From: Thalassococcus halodurans
GTDB lineage: Bacteria; Pseudomonadota; Alphaproteobacteria; Rhodobacterales; Rhodobacteraceae
Assembly: GCF_900108225.1 (NCBI RefSeq)
Contig: NZ_FNUZ01000001.1
Location: 372,001-436,000 of the forward strand
Direction of reading: 5' to 3'
DNA length: 64,000 nt
This document shows positions 16,024-25,412 of this stretch, in pieces. A program made the position numbers and the translations under genes. A model generated the notes under the pieces. It searched no databases and was not told the DNA's origin. It worked only from the letters and a program-made list of their open reading frames with translations. Numbering within the stretch: the first letter of the stretch is position 1; every line of letters starts with the position of its first letter.

Positions 16024-16031
16024 GCATCCGA

Positions 16032-17285
16032 ATGACACAGACAGACGACCTGAAGCACGACGCGCGTGCTTTCTTTGATGCCGCCGTCACTGCTGCCGAC
16101 CCAGCGCTGGCCCTTCGCAAGGCGCTGTCAGCCTCCCCCTTTCCAAAGCCCATGGGCCGCACATTGGTCATCGCCATCGGCAAAGCCGGCCCGCGCATGA
16201 TGGCCGAGGCCTTGTCGCATATCGACGGCCCCTATGAGGCGCTGGCCGTCACCCACCACGAAAACGATATGGGCGTCGATGGTGCGACGGTTCTGCGTGC
16301 AGGGCACCCCGTACCCGATGAAGCAGGCGCAAACGCGGCGAAAGACGTGATGGCCCTTCTGGCAAGGGCCACCGCAGACGATCAGGTGATTGCGCTGATT
16401 TCCGGTGGGGGATCGGCGCTTGTTCCAGCGCCGAAACCACCAATGAGCTTGGCGGACAAAGCCGCCGTGAACAAATTGCTGCTGGGCGGTGGTTTGGACA
16501 TCGTGAAAATGAACCTTGTCCGCCAGCAACTGTCGGAATTGAAAGGCGGCGGGTTCCTGCGCCATGCGGCCCCTGCCCCCGTCACCGCCTACATCCTGTC
16601 CGACGTGATCGGCGACGATCTGCGCGCCATTGCATCGGGCCCCACTGTCGGGCCCATTGGTACACGGTCTGAGGCACGCGCGATTTTGGAAGGCGCAGAT
16701 TTGTGGGCCAAACTGCCCGACACCGCACGAGGCATTCTGGAACAACCGGAAGAGGCACAGGAAACACCAGACGCGGCTAACATCCTGATCGGGTCGAACC
16801 GCCATTCCATCGCAGCAATGGAAGAGGCCGCAAAGGGCGCCGGATACGCAGCCCGCGTTGTCAGCGATGCACTTGAAGGCGACGTGGACGATGCCGCGCA
16901 AGAAGTGATCGCTGCTGTTGGCCCCGTGGATCAGCCGACAGCGTTGCTGTTCGGCGGTGAAACCACCGTGGTCCTGCGGGGCGATGGGCGCGGCGGGCGC
17001 AATCAGGAATTGGCGCTGCGCGTCGCGATGAACATGCCCAAGCAGGATAGCGGCTGGGTCTTTCTGTCTGGTGGCACCGATGGCCGCGACGGCCCGACCG
17101 ATGCGGCGGGAGGTATCGTGGATGCAGGCACCAAGGACCGGATCATTGCGAGCGGTAAAGACCCGAAAGCGCTGTTGGACAACAACGACAGCTATGCCGC
17201 GCTAGACGCCGCAGGCGATCTGCTCATCACGCCTGCGACGGGCACCAATGTGGCAGATGTGCAGGTGCTGTTAATCCGGCCCTAG
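16032..17285 (+). CDS. Glycerate 2-kinase (TtuD/GckA, MOFRL family)
   Basis: A 417-residue kinase that phosphorylates D-glycerate at C2, feeding glycerate from glyoxylate, tartrate or serine-cycle metabolism into lower glycolysis. It shows GKAGPRMM near residue 50, the Gly-rich ISGGGSALVP, DVIGDDLRAIASGPT and the MOFRL domain signature GGRNQELAL followed by LSGGTDGRDGPTDAAGG. I use the ATG at 16032; the upstream in-frame ATG at 15990 lies inside the inverted repeat. Its stop overlaps the convergent pxpA stop by four bases. Confidence 0.92.
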   Translation: MTQTDDLKHDARAFFDAAVTAADPALALRKALSASPFPKPMGRTLVIAIGKAGPRMMAEALSHIDGPYEALAVTHHENDMGVDGATVLRAGHPVPDEAGANAAKDVMALLARATADDQVIALISGGGSALVPAPKPPMSLADKAAVNKLLLGGGLDIVKMNLVRQQLSELKGGGFLRHAAPAPVTAYILSDVIGDDLRAIASGPTVGPIGTRSEARAILEGADLWAKLPDTARGILEQPEEAQETPDAANILIGSNRHSIAAMEEAAKGAGYAARVVSDALEGDVDDAAQEVIAAVGPVDQPTALLFGGETTVVLRGDGRGGRNQELALRVAMNMPKQDSGWVFLSGGTDGRDGPTDAAGGIVDAGTKDRIIASGKDPKALLDNNDSYAALDAAGDLLITPATGTNVADVQVLLIRP

Positions 17286-18043
17286 CGTCCTTGGAACTGG
17301 GCCAGTTCAATGCCCTCATCCAGCAATGCCTGACGCACCGCTTTGGCGATTTTCACCGCCGTCGCGCCATCGCCATGCAGGCAGATCGTATCGACCGCCG
17401 CGGGAATGACCAGGCCGCTTTCGGCGATAATGCCCCCTGCCTTTACCATCGCAACCACGCGCTTAGCCGCGACCTCGGGGTCATGGATCACCGCGCCGGG
17501 TTTTGACCGGTCCACCAAGGTGCAATCATCGTTGTAAGCGCGATCGGCAAAAATCTCTCCGGCCCAACGACAACCGAGGTCTTCAACCGCCGCCTGCTGC
17601 TGGGTCGCCGTAATGACCATCACGATGATGTCCGGATCGACGGCCAAAGCACCTTCGTATGCGGCCTTGGCCAAACTCACATCCTCGGCCGCCATATTGG
17701 CCAGTGCGCCATGCAATTTCAGATGCCGCACTTTGCCACCCACCAGCCGCGCCATCGCCTGCGCCGCGCCCAGTTGATAGGCCACCAGATGGCGCACCTC
17801 GTCCGGTTTTAGTGACATGCGACGCCGACCGAAGCCTTGCAAATCAGGGAACCCCGGGTGCGCGCCGATCCCCACGCCAGCCTTAACCGCACGGGCCATC
17901 GTCGCGGCCATGACATCAGGATCGCCTGCGTGAAACCCGCAGGCAATATTGGCCGAGGTGATCACATCCAGCAATTCCGCATCACTGCCCATCGGCCAGG
18001 GACCAAAGCCTTCGCCCATATCCGCGTTCAGATCGACGGTCAT
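17282..18043 (-). CDS. pxpA: 5-oxoprolinase subunit A (LamB/YcsF family)
   Basis: A 253-residue subunit of the ATP-dependent PxpABC 5-oxoprolinase, which opens 5-oxoproline (pyroglutamate) to glutamate. It starts with the family hallmark DLNADMGEGFGPW, followed by SANIACGFHAGDP and GAHPGFPDLQGFGRR. It is the last gene of pxpB-pxpC-pxpA, each joined to the next by a four-base ATGA overlap. Confidence 0.94.
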   Translation of the reverse strand: MTVDLNADMGEGFGPWPMGSDAELLDVITSANIACGFHAGDPDVMAATMARAVKAGVGIGAHPGFPDLQGFGRRRMSLKPDEVRHLVAYQLGAAQAMARLVGGKVRHLKLHGALANMAAEDVSLAKAAYEGALAVDPDIIVMVITATQQQAAVEDLGCRWAGEIFADRAYNDDCTLVDRSKPGAVIHDPEVAAKRVVAMVKAGGIIAESGLVIPAAVDTICLHGDGATAVKIAKAVRQALLDEGIELAQFQGR

Positions 18044-19059
18044 TTTGGCTCCTCCTCGGATCCCGACACCACGCCGGAGATCAATTGATAAGACAGCAGA
18101 TCGCGGATGTCATGCGGATCGCGCACCAGCCGTTTCAGTTGCGACTTTAAGGCATGACGGGCCGCAGTGTCGCGTGCCTCGATCTTTAGCGCGGTCTCAA
18201 GGTCAATGAACTGGAACCGCAAATTTGCACCTGCGGGCGTTTGCACCGCCTTTGGCATATCCGCCGGAAGCACGGTGCCGATCCGAGGATAGCCACCTGT
18301 GGTCTGGCTTTCGGCGGTCAGAATGTAAGGCGTTCCATCGCCCGTGATCTGGATGTCGCCGGGCACGACGACTTCGGACACGATGGACCGGCCATCAGTG
18401 GCCCCGAACCTGTCGCCGTCATACGTCAGCTTGACCCCCATCCTGTTGCTGCGCGGATCGCGGGCGAATGCGGTTTGTTCAAAGCGTTCCAGCATCTCGG
18501 CCTGAAACAGCGCCGTTTGCGGCCCAGCGACCACACGCAAAGTTCCGCCAGAGCAGCGTTCAGACGGACTTAGGCCAAGCCCTGTATCGCCGCCCTTGTC
18601 GGCCAGAATAGGCAGGTGATCACCCGCAGAGATACATGCGCCGACGCCCCCCGCCAGATGGGCAGAACGTGATCCCATCATGGGCGCTGTCTGTATGCCG
18701 CCAGCAATGTGAAGATAGCCGTAGTTTCCTGCCCGAAAGCCGCCAATGTCCAACCGCGCGCCTTTTGCCAGCGCATGACAGGCGTTCCAGCGCAGGGGGG
18801 TGCCATCCAATGTGACCGTAATCTCGGCCCCTGTCAGGGCGATGCGCGTGTCGCAGTTGGCCTCGACCACCACCCCCATGCCTGCCATTTCCAGAACAGC
18901 GCAACTTGGGTCCTGCCCCAACAGCGCAGCGCCTTCGTATACCGCAAGACGATCCATGGCTCCGCCACGGGACAGGCCAAGCCCCAAGGTGCCGGAACGC
19001 CCCAAGTCCTGTACCGTGACTTGCGGACCTGCGCGGTGGATGATCAGCGCCGCGCTCAT
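18040..19059 (-). CDS. pxpC: 5-oxoprolinase subunit C (biotin-dependent carboxyltransferase-like)
   Basis: A 339-residue protein of the KipA/PxpC family. Recognisable are VQDLGRSGTLGLGLSRGGAMD at the N-terminus, NYGYLHIAGGI, and the C-terminal TGGYPRIGTVLPADMPK segment. It works with PxpB on 5-oxoproline phosphorylation and ring opening. Start chosen at 19059 because ATGA overlaps the pxpB stop; an in-frame upstream codon would add five residues within pxpB. Confidence 0.93.
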   Translation of the reverse strand: MSAALIIHRAGPQVTVQDLGRSGTLGLGLSRGGAMDRLAVYEGAALLGQDPSCAVLEMAGMGVVVEANCDTRIALTGAEITVTLDGTPLRWNACHALAKGARLDIGGFRAGNYGYLHIAGGIQTAPMMGSRSAHLAGGVGACISAGDHLPILADKGGDTGLGLSPSERCSGGTLRVVAGPQTALFQAEMLERFEQTAFARDPRSNRMGVKLTYDGDRFGATDGRSIVSEVVVPGDIQITGDGTPYILTAESQTTGGYPRIGTVLPADMPKAVQTPAGANLRFQFIDLETALKIEARDTAARHALKSQLKRLVRDPHDIRDLLSYQLISGVVSGSEEEPK

Positions 19060-19790
19060 TCCACCTTCCCCCACGTTGCGCCACCATCAGGCGCGGATTT
19101 CAGCGCCCCGTATTCCTCGGGCGTCACTGATGTGAAGCGGATTTCGTCGCCTGGACGCAGGCGGAACGGCTCTGGGTGGTCTGGTTGGAAAGCGCGGAAC
19201 GCGGTCTGGCCGACGTGGCTCCACCCTGTGGGGCTGTCGACGGAAAACAAAACTATCTGGCGCACCGCGGCGACAACCGCACCTGTCGGAACAGGAGCCA
19301 GTTCCGCATTGCGCGGGATGTCCCAATGATCGGGCAGAAACCCGAGGTATGGCTGACCCGGCGCAAAGCCGACAGCCGTGATCCGCAGGTCCGCTGCCGA
19401 CAATTCCTTAATCGCCGCATCCTCGGACAGCCCAGCCAAATCAGCGGCCTTGGCCAGTTGCGGCCCGTAGGTGCCGCCGTACACGGTCGGGATGGTGATC
19501 AGGCGACGGCCTGCTGGCATCTCGGCCGCGAACCAGTCTTGAGCCTTTAACCGGTTCGCCAAATCAGTGCGCAAATCCGCGTGGCCCAGATGGCGCACAT
19601 CAAACCGCACAAAAACAGACACCAAGGACGTGGCGATTTCTTCCACACCCTCCGGCTGGTCACGCTCTAGCGCTGCGCCAAAGGCCAGTGCCGCGCGATT
19701 GGCGGGTTCGGACAGGCTGTCGCCGAACCGGACGAGCAGGCCGTCGGTTCCCAAGGTCTGAATATCCGGAAAGTGCATCGTCTGGATCAT
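19056..19790 (-). CDS. pxpB: 5-oxoprolinase subunit B (KipI-like)
   Basis: A 244-residue member of the carboxyltransferase subdomain C/D family. The core signature ITAVGFAPGQPYLGFLP and the downstream PTGAVVAAVRQIVLFSVDSPTGWS are clear. With PxpC and PxpA it forms the prokaryotic 5-oxoprolinase. First gene of the pxp set, starting 39 bases after the oxidase-like gene upstream, so all four are probably cotranscribed. Confidence 0.93.
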   Translation of the reverse strand: MIQTMHFPDIQTLGTDGLLVRFGDSLSEPANRAALAFGAALERDQPEGVEEIATSLVSVFVRFDVRHLGHADLRTDLANRLKAQDWFAAEMPAGRRLITIPTVYGGTYGPQLAKAADLAGLSEDAAIKELSAADLRITAVGFAPGQPYLGFLPDHWDIPRNAELAPVPTGAVVAAVRQIVLFSVDSPTGWSHVGQTAFRAFQPDHPEPFRLRPGDEIRFTSVTPEEYGALKSAPDGGATWGKVE

Positions 19791-19829
19791 GCCCCAAGTC
19801 GTAGCGCAGCGCGCAATCGGGGAAAATGC

Positions 19830-21062
19830 CTAATGGAAGCGATCTGTGCGATAGGGCGTCAAATCCAGATTGGGCGACTGTCCCATGATCAAACCCGCGA
19901 GTATACGGCCCGACTTCGGCCCGCCCGTCAGGCCAACGTGATGATGCCCAAACGCGGTGTAGATGCCCGTCTGCCCGACCTCGCCCAGCATCGGCAGGCT
20001 ATCTGGCAAGGCGGGGCGATGGCCCATCCATTCGACCTCTTCACTGGCCTGCAAATGCGGCAACGCCTTGGCCGTTTGCCTACGCAACAACCCGAAAGGC
20101 GCGCGGGATGGGCCTGCGTCCAAACCGCCGAATTCCAGAATGCCCGCACAGCGCAGACCGTCGGTCATCGGTGTTGCGACGAACTGCCCTGCATTGATCA
20201 TCGTGGGGCGTTTGGGTTGGCCGGAGGCATTCTTGAAAGTGATGTGATAGCCGCGCTCGCTTTCCAGCGGAACTTTCAGATCGAGTTTTTTCAACAGCCG
20301 AGCGGAAAAGGCCCCACTGGCGATGACGGCGCTGTCACAATCGATCACGCCGTCAGTGGTCGCGATCTGCGTGATCTGGCCGTCGAACAGGGTAAAGTCC
20401 GAAACCTCGGCCCGCCGCACTTGTCCGCCCATGGCAACGAAATCTTCGGCCAAGGCCGCGACATAGCCGCCGGGATCCAGCACATGGCCATGCCCTTTCA
20501 ATACAGCCAGACAGCCGATGTCAGGGCCATAGGCGGAGTCGAATTCCGCGACTGCATCGCCTTCGATCAACTCGGGTACAAATCCGTGCGCCTTCTTGAT
20601 GTTCCAGTCATAAGACCCCGCCTCGAATTCCGAACGATTGGCGTAGGCATAGACGTACTCTTCACCTGCAAGGAAGCGACGCGCGGACAAGCCTTCGGTC
20701 AAGGCGCGATGCTGATCGGGGCTGTCAGACACCAAGGGCGCGAGCGCCTGAACGATGTCGCGTACACGACTGTCACGGGCGTTGGGCAAAAGACGCAGCA
20801 ACCACGGGGCCAAGCGCGGCAGATAGGACCAGCGCAAAAACAGCGGTGCATCCCTATCCAGCAACATGCGTGGCACTGACGGGATCGTCGATGGCACGAC
20901 CGACGGCACAACGGCGCAGGCCGCCAGAACACCCGCATTGCCGAACGACGCCCCCTGCCCCGGTGCATCGCGATCCACCAAGGTTACATCGGCCCCGAAC
21001 CGACGCAGCCAGATCGCGGTCGAAACCCCGACAATCCCAGCCCCGATCACAACCACATGCAT
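19830..21062 (-). CDS. FAD-dependent D-amino-acid dehydrogenase-like oxidoreductase (DadA family)
   Basis: A 410-residue flavoprotein. The N-terminal dinucleotide fold is VVVIGAGIVGVSTAIWLRR, followed by an acidic end of strand two (VDRDA) and ASFGNAG. The C-terminal FAD segment is the usual FGHHHVGLTGGPKSGRILA. This is the DAO/DadA family, which oxidises amine substrates such as D-amino acids, hydroxyproline or sarcosine. The substrate cannot be read from sequence. It lies 15 bases after the class V aminotransferase gene and 39 before pxpB; the shared operon suggests amino-acid or oxoproline breakdown. Confidence 0.87.
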   Translation of the reverse strand: MHVVVIGAGIVGVSTAIWLRRFGADVTLVDRDAPGQGASFGNAGVLAACAVVPSVVPSTIPSVPRMLLDRDAPLFLRWSYLPRLAPWLLRLLPNARDSRVRDIVQALAPLVSDSPDQHRALTEGLSARRFLAGEEYVYAYANRSEFEAGSYDWNIKKAHGFVPELIEGDAVAEFDSAYGPDIGCLAVLKGHGHVLDPGGYVAALAEDFVAMGGQVRRAEVSDFTLFDGQITQIATTDGVIDCDSAVIASGAFSARLLKKLDLKVPLESERGYHITFKNASGQPKRPTMINAGQFVATPMTDGLRCAGILEFGGLDAGPSRAPFGLLRRQTAKALPHLQASEEVEWMGHRPALPDSLPMLGEVGQTGIYTAFGHHHVGLTGGPKSGRILAGLIMGQSPNLDLTPYRTDRFH

Positions 21063-21077
21063 TCGGGATACCTTTCG

Positions 21078-22340
21078 TCAGAGGATGCGCTTGACCGCTT
21101 CGAGGAAACTGGCGACCTCGGACAGCGAGTTGTAGTGGCAGAGCGACACGCGAATACAGTCATCCATACCCAGCGGCGTCAGGATGTTGCCAGAGTAATG
21201 GTCCGCCTTGCGAATGTGTACGCGGATGCCTTCGCCCTCTAGCTCCTCTACAATCTGGGCCGAGGGTTTGGTCGCTGAATGGAACGACACCAGCCCTTCG
21301 CGGGCTGGATTATCGACGCCCCCGACGATCGTCACGCCGTCCATTTCAGACAGGCCCGTCAGGTTCCCTGTGCCGTACAGCATGGCATCCGTCAGCGCGT
21401 GTTCATGTGCATGGATCGCGGCTGCGGCGGCCTCGATTCTCGCGCGGGGCTCAGTGGCGTCGGACACCTGTTCGCCCAGCCATTCGAAATAGCCCACAAC
21501 GTCGGACATGGTCGCATAGGCACCGGTATCCCGCGTGCCCAGTTCCCAATTGCCGGACGGCCCGCCGATCAGCGCATCATGCGGCAAGGCAGACAGACGG
21601 TCAGACACCCACGCAATGCCATAGCCGTGCCGCGAGAACACCTTGTAGGGCGAAATCACGTATGCATCGACAGGGGCCGCTTTCAGATCGATATGGCCAT
21701 GGCTGGCGTGCTGGATGCCGTCCACGATGATGAAGCAATCCGGCGACTTGGCGCGGATCGCCGCGACGATGGCGGGCAGGTCCATGCCCATGCCGGTGAC
21801 GGGCGAAGTGTGCAGGATGGTGGCCACACGCGTATCGGCCGTGACCGTGTCGGCGTAGGCGTCGGCGGTCACGCGGCCTTCTGTATCGCTGTGGGCAATC
21901 AGCACGTGTTCACGTCCCGACTGTTCCGCCCAACGGGCCGCAGCCGAGCGCGACGCGGGATGTTCGACCGTCGATCCGACAACCGTTCCACCAGCAGGCG
22001 CGCCCAGACAGGCGTCGCGGATGACGCGGAACAACAACTCCGTCCCGCTTTCACCGACAAACACCGATCCGCCCTGTGCGTTGAACAGGGTTTTGACGTC
22101 GTCCTTGGCTTTGTTGATGATCTCGACCAGCGCCTTGGACGCGCCGTTGATGCGGCCTTGGTTGTCCGGAATGGCCGCGAATTTGGCCGATGTATCGACG
22201 ACAGAATTCAGCGTCAGCGCGCCACCTGCGTTTTCAAAGAAAATGCGCGGGCCTTCAAAGGGGCATTCATCGACATGGGCAAAACGGCTGCGGATATCAG
22301 CCAGCAAGTCCGGGCGGTCGCCGATGGGATTGGTCGTCAA
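21078..22340 (-). CDS. Class V aminotransferase-fold PLP enzyme (cysteine desulfurase-like)
   Basis: A 420-residue fold-type I PLP enzyme. The PLP lysine is Lys233 in VISPYKVFSRHGYG, and the PLP-ring Asp is Asp207 in IIVDGIQHASHG. The segment FFENAGGALTLNSVVDTS is like the substrate loop of NifS/CsdA-type enzymes, but no catalytic Cys loop of a true desulfurase is obvious. I place the start at a TTG at 22340 with GGAGAA upstream; this TTG overlaps the yacG stop (TTGA). A longer frame to 22454 would lie within yacG. Activity and substrate are unknown; neighbours suggest amino-acid catabolism. Confidence 0.82.
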   Translation of the reverse strand: MTTNPIGDRPDLLADIRSRFAHVDECPFEGPRIFFENAGGALTLNSVVDTSAKFAAIPDNQGRINGASKALVEIINKAKDDVKTLFNAQGGSVFVGESGTELLFRVIRDACLGAPAGGTVVGSTVEHPASRSAAARWAEQSGREHVLIAHSDTEGRVTADAYADTVTADTRVATILHTSPVTGMGMDLPAIVAAIRAKSPDCFIIVDGIQHASHGHIDLKAAPVDAYVISPYKVFSRHGYGIAWVSDRLSALPHDALIGGPSGNWELGTRDTGAYATMSDVVGYFEWLGEQVSDATEPRARIEAAAAAIHAHEHALTDAMLYGTGNLTGLSEMDGVTIVGGVDNPAREGLVSFHSATKPSAQIVEELEGEGIRVHIRKADHYSGNILTPLGMDDCIRVSLCHYNSLSEVASFLEAVKRIL

Positions 22341-22540
22341 TGGGGTTTCTCCGGTGTGTCGGACTGGCTGGCCGCAAGGCGCAACACCTCGTCCAGAGCT
22401 TTTTCTGCGTCGTCGGGATCTTGGCTCGGCACCGCATAGCTGCCGCTCATCCACTTGGCGAGGTCAATGTCGGCACAGCGTTTTGAACAGAAGGGACGGT
22501 ACTTTTTATCCGTTTCCTTTTGGCAAATCGGGCAGGGCAT
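22337..22540 (-). CDS. yacG: DNA gyrase inhibitor YacG (zinc-binding)
   Basis: A 67-residue zinc-ribbon protein, [20 protein letters not shown]..., with the Cys4 site formed by Cys-x2-Cys near residue 3 and Cys-x3-Cys near residue 18, followed by DLAKWMSGSYAVP. In E. coli it inhibits DNA gyrase. The start at 22540 shares one base with the stop of the RNase gene (TGATG); the longer upstream frame would run inside that gene. Confidence 0.9.
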   Translation of the reverse strand: MPCPICQKETDKKYRPFCSKRCADIDLAKWMSGSYAVPSQDPDDAEKALDEVLRLAASQSDTPEKPH

Positions 22541-23556
22541 CAAAGAACCTCGGACAGTGGTTGGCGGTCGCGTTTGCGTTGCAGTTCGATGTTCCCCATC
22601 GGGGTCCATCCCGCAAAGATCGTGTCGACGCTGTCAGCCTTCAACGCTGCGCGCAAGACCGTTTCGATCTGGCGGCGTTCCTTTTTCGGGAAAGGCGCGG
22701 GGTCGATGGTGATCGCACCGCCAAGGCCGCGAATGCGCAACTGGCGCGGCAGTTCGCGCAGCGCCGCAATGGTCGCCTTCAGGCCTGCTGCAGGCGACGT
22801 ATCGCCGCCGGTGTTCACATCGACCGACACCAACGCGCGGGTCGGTTCAATCGCCATCGACGCACCGCCACCCAGCGATACCATGGGCGAAGACAGAGCC
22901 TCGATTGCATCCAGAACGCCGTTGTTTTCAAATGCGTCTTCGCTGTCATCGACATCGTCTGTCATGGTCCATTCGCGCCATGCCAGCATGTGCGGCCCGT
23001 CGCCATCGACCAGCTTTTCAGCATCACCGTCGACATCGGCCATGACGTTCTTGGCCAGTTCGGCCATCGCCTGAATATCGTCAGCAATCACCTCGGGGTC
23101 GCCAGTGGCACAGGACGACCGCAGGATCAGGCCGTCTTCGCTGTCAAAGGCGTCGCGCGCGATGCCTGTCAGTTCGTCGCGCAGATCATCATCGCGGATC
23201 GAACGGGAAATGTTCACGCCCGGTGCGCCGGGGGTGACAATCGCATAGCGGCTTTTGAACAGAACCTTGGCTGTGACCGGCACGGCCTTGCCCGGTTCCG
23301 CTTGCCCTGTGACCTGCACCAACAGGCGCTGGCCGGGCGCGATGCCCTTGATCTGGCGAAGGTACACAGACCCGTCAGGCGTATCGAGAAAAATGCCCCC
23401 CTGCCCCTTCATCGGGCGTCCCGCAATGCCGCGATAGATCGTGCCTGCGCGGATGCCTTCGCCGTCGATGAACAGATCGTGCAGCTTGCCGTCTACCATC
23501 AGCGCCGCGGCTTCGCGGCCATTCAATGCGCCCAGCGCGATTGTCGAACCCTTCAT
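22540..23556 (-). CDS. Ribonuclease E/G family protein (short form)
   Basis: A 338-residue endoribonuclease core. The S1-like start region is degenerate, but the catalytic domain is clear: [14 protein letters not shown], the DNase I-like segment with [12 protein letters not shown] containing the metal-binding Asp, and [14 protein letters not shown]. It is much shorter than RNase E and lacks the C-terminal scaffold, so it is the compact form commonly found next to maf and yacG in this family of bacteria. Translationally coupled to both neighbours by one- to four-base overlaps. Confidence 0.88.
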   Translation of the reverse strand: MKGSTIALGALNGREAAALMVDGKLHDLFIDGEGIRAGTIYRGIAGRPMKGQGGIFLDTPDGSVYLRQIKGIAPGQRLLVQVTGQAEPGKAVPVTAKVLFKSRYAIVTPGAPGVNISRSIRDDDLRDELTGIARDAFDSEDGLILRSSCATGDPEVIADDIQAMAELAKNVMADVDGDAEKLVDGDGPHMLAWREWTMTDDVDDSEDAFENNGVLDAIEALSSPMVSLGGGASMAIEPTRALVSVDVNTGGDTSPAAGLKATIAALRELPRQLRIRGLGGAITIDPAPFPKKERRQIETVLRAALKADSVDTIFAGWTPMGNIELQRKRDRQPLSEVL

Positions 23557-24131
23557 GACTGCCCTTTCCAGACAGGATGTCCTGCGGCCTCTAACAGACC
23601 CGCCGTTTCAGCAAGGGGCAACCCCACCACGGCGGTGAAGCTGCCGGAAATCCACGGGATAAAGGCCCCCGCAGGCCCCTGAATACCATAGCCACCGGCC
23701 TTACCACGCCAATCGCCAGATGCCAGGTAGGCGTTCACTTCGACATTGGACAGCGATTTCATGCGCACCTGCGTGACAACGGACTTTTCCCAGACCTTAT
23801 CACCACGGCGCACCGCCACGGCTGTGATCACGCGATGCCTGCGACCCGACATAGCCCACAGGAATTCGGCCGCCTCGGCCTCATCCTCGGGTTTACCCAG
23901 AATGCGGCGCCCCAAGGCAACCGTCGTATCAGCAGACAGAATGATGTCGTCAGGACCAGCCTTAATCACCAGCGCCTTTTCCCGTGCGAGTCGTTCGCAA
24001 TAGGGGCGCGGCAGTTCGCCTTTCAGGGGCGTTTCATCGATATCTGGGGACTGGATTTCATCCGGCGTTACACCCAGTTGCGCCAACAGGTCTTTGCGCC
24101 TTGGGCTACCAGAGCCAAGAACAAATGCCAT
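23553..24131 (-). CDS. maf: Maf-family nucleotide pyrophosphatase
   Basis: A 192-residue protein with the Maf signature [14 protein letters not shown] and the metal-binding [10 protein letters not shown] segment, followed by the [15 protein letters not shown] loop. Such enzymes hydrolyse non-canonical nucleoside triphosphates (dTTP/UTP or m7GTP type) and prevent their incorporation. The gene follows infA after a hairpin and overlaps the RNase gene by four bases. Confidence 0.92.
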   Translation of the reverse strand: MAFVLGSGSPRRKDLLAQLGVTPDEIQSPDIDETPLKGELPRPYCERLAREKALVIKAGPDDIILSADTTVALGRRILGKPEDEAEAAEFLWAMSGRRHRVITAVAVRRGDKVWEKSVVTQVRMKSLSNVEVNAYLASGDWRGKAGGYGIQGPAGAFIPWISGSFTAVVGLPLAETAGLLEAAGHPVWKGQS

Positions 24132-24156
24132 CTTCGGTTACTCCTGACATAGAAAC

Positions 24157-24172
24157 GGGGCCCGAGGGCCCC
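24157..24172 (-). terminator. Hairpin between infA and maf
   Basis: GGGGCCC and GGGCCCC pair around a two-base loop, followed on the minus strand by GTTTCT. With so short a T-run it may only attenuate transcription from infA into maf. Confidence 0.55.
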
Positions 24173-24204
24173 ATTCGTACAAACAAACTGCCGTAAGTCG
24201 CAGC

Positions 24205-24423
24205 TTATTTAAAGCGGTAGTTGATGCGGCCCTTTGTAAGGTCGTAGGGCATCATTTCAACTTGTACCTTGTCGCCAGCCAGAACACGGATGCGGTTCTT
24301 GCGCATCTTGCCTGCCGTATGTGCGATGATCTCATGGCCGTTTTCAAGCTCGACCCGGAACGTCGCGTTCGGCAGGAGTTCCTTCACGACACCGGGAAAT
24401 TCGAGCGTATCTTCCTTGGCCAT
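24205..24423 (-). CDS. infA: Translation initiation factor IF-1
   Basis: A 72-residue OB-fold protein, [20 protein letters not shown] at the start and [11 protein letters not shown] at the end, of normal length and almost invariant across bacteria. It occupies the ribosomal A site during initiation. TAGGAG lies six bases before the ATG. A hairpin separates it from maf. Confidence 0.98.
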   Translation of the reverse strand: MAKEDTLEFPGVVKELLPNATFRVELENGHEIIAHTAGKMRKNRIRVLAGDKVQVEMMPYDLTKGRINYRFK

Positions 24424-24509
24424 GGTCTCTCCTAAATTAGTGGGTCCGCGGAGACTCCCGCAGAATGGCGCTTAAATGGGCTTAAACCACCTGTTTTTCA
24501 AGCCCCAAG

Positions 24510-25412
24510 TTAGCGTAGGCCCATGATCTGCGGCTTTGGCGCACGGTCGTTTTGCTCTTCCCAGTGGCTCCAGTTGAGCACACCGCCGTCTTTGCGCACG
24601 TCATGGATGCGCGCCGTGTCGATGTCGCAATACGTCCAGCCGGGTTGGTCCAGCACACCTTCTGCCATGACGCCGGACGATGGAAAGCCCCTGTCTGGCG
24701 GACCGAAAACGCCGCCCTGCCCGCAGTTGTGATCCACCGCTTCGGACCAGAGCGCATCGCCCACGGTCGAGGACATGACCGTCACGCATTGCTGTTCCAG
24801 AGCACGCGCCTGCGACCCGATCCGGACGCGGGTATAGCCTGCGTGGGCTTCAGTACAGGACGGGACGAGAATGATATCGGCGTCCCGTAACGCATGGCCG
24901 AACAAAGGAAATTCACTGTCGTAGCAAATCAGGATGCCGATCTTGCCGAACTCGGTTTCGAACAAACGCAAAGGGCCACCGCCAACCACGTTCCAGTCTT
25001 CGCGTTCGAAACGCGTCATGATCTGTTTGTCCTGGACACCCATTTCGCCCGACGGCGAAAAGAACCGTGCGCGGTTCACAGGGCGGTCACCGAATTCAGG
25101 ATCGAACACAGGCGCAGAGGCGGCAAGGATATAGACGTTGAACTCGCGCGCCAGATCGGCGTGCAACGCGTTTGCGGCGGGAATACGCTCGGCCACCGCG
25201 TGAAGGGATTGTTCCAGATCGCCAGCCGCCTCTAGCCCCGCCAAAGTCGCCAGTTCCATCGATCCGTATTCCGGAAACACCAGCAAACGCGCGCCATTTT
25301 CCGCCGCTTCAGACACCCAGCTGCGTATCTTGCCCGCGTAATCAGCCCAATCCTGGAAAACATCCAAGGGGTACGCCGCTGTCGCGACCTTGAGCGTTTT
25401 GCCCATGCTCAT
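24510..25412 (-). CDS. Carbon-nitrogen hydrolase (nitrilase superfamily)
   Basis: A 300-residue amidase-type protein with the full catalytic triad: Glu48 in VFPEYGS, Lys129 in VQDKQIMTRFE, and Cys163 in LICYDSEFP. It hydrolyses an amide or nitrile, substrate unknown; the fold also includes N-carbamoyl amidases and omega-amidases. The start at 25412 forms an ATGA overlap with the stop of the GNAT gene; an in-frame ATG two codons later is possible. It is the last of a four-gene, end-to-start overlapping set (phosphatase, NTF2, GNAT, hydrolase). Confidence 0.88.
   Translation of the reverse strand: MSMGKTLKVATAAYPLDVFQDWADYAGKIRSWVSEAAENGARLLVFPEYGSMELATLAGLEAAGDLEQSLHAVAERIPAANALHADLAREFNVYILAASAPVFDPEFGDRPVNRARFFSPSGEMGVQDKQIMTRFEREDWNVVGGGPLRLFETEFGKIGILICYDSEFPLFGHALRDADIILVPSCTEAHAGYTRVRIGSQARALEQQCVTVMSSTVGDALWSEAVDHNCGQGGVFGPPDRGFPSSGVMAEGVLDQPGWTYCDIDTARIHDVRKDGGVLNWSHWEEQNDRAPKPQIMGLR

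Noticed and set aside
22021-23682. 553-codon plus-strand open frame across the aminotransferase, yacG and RNase genes
   Set aside because: It runs antisense through three coupled genes and has shadow-type composition.
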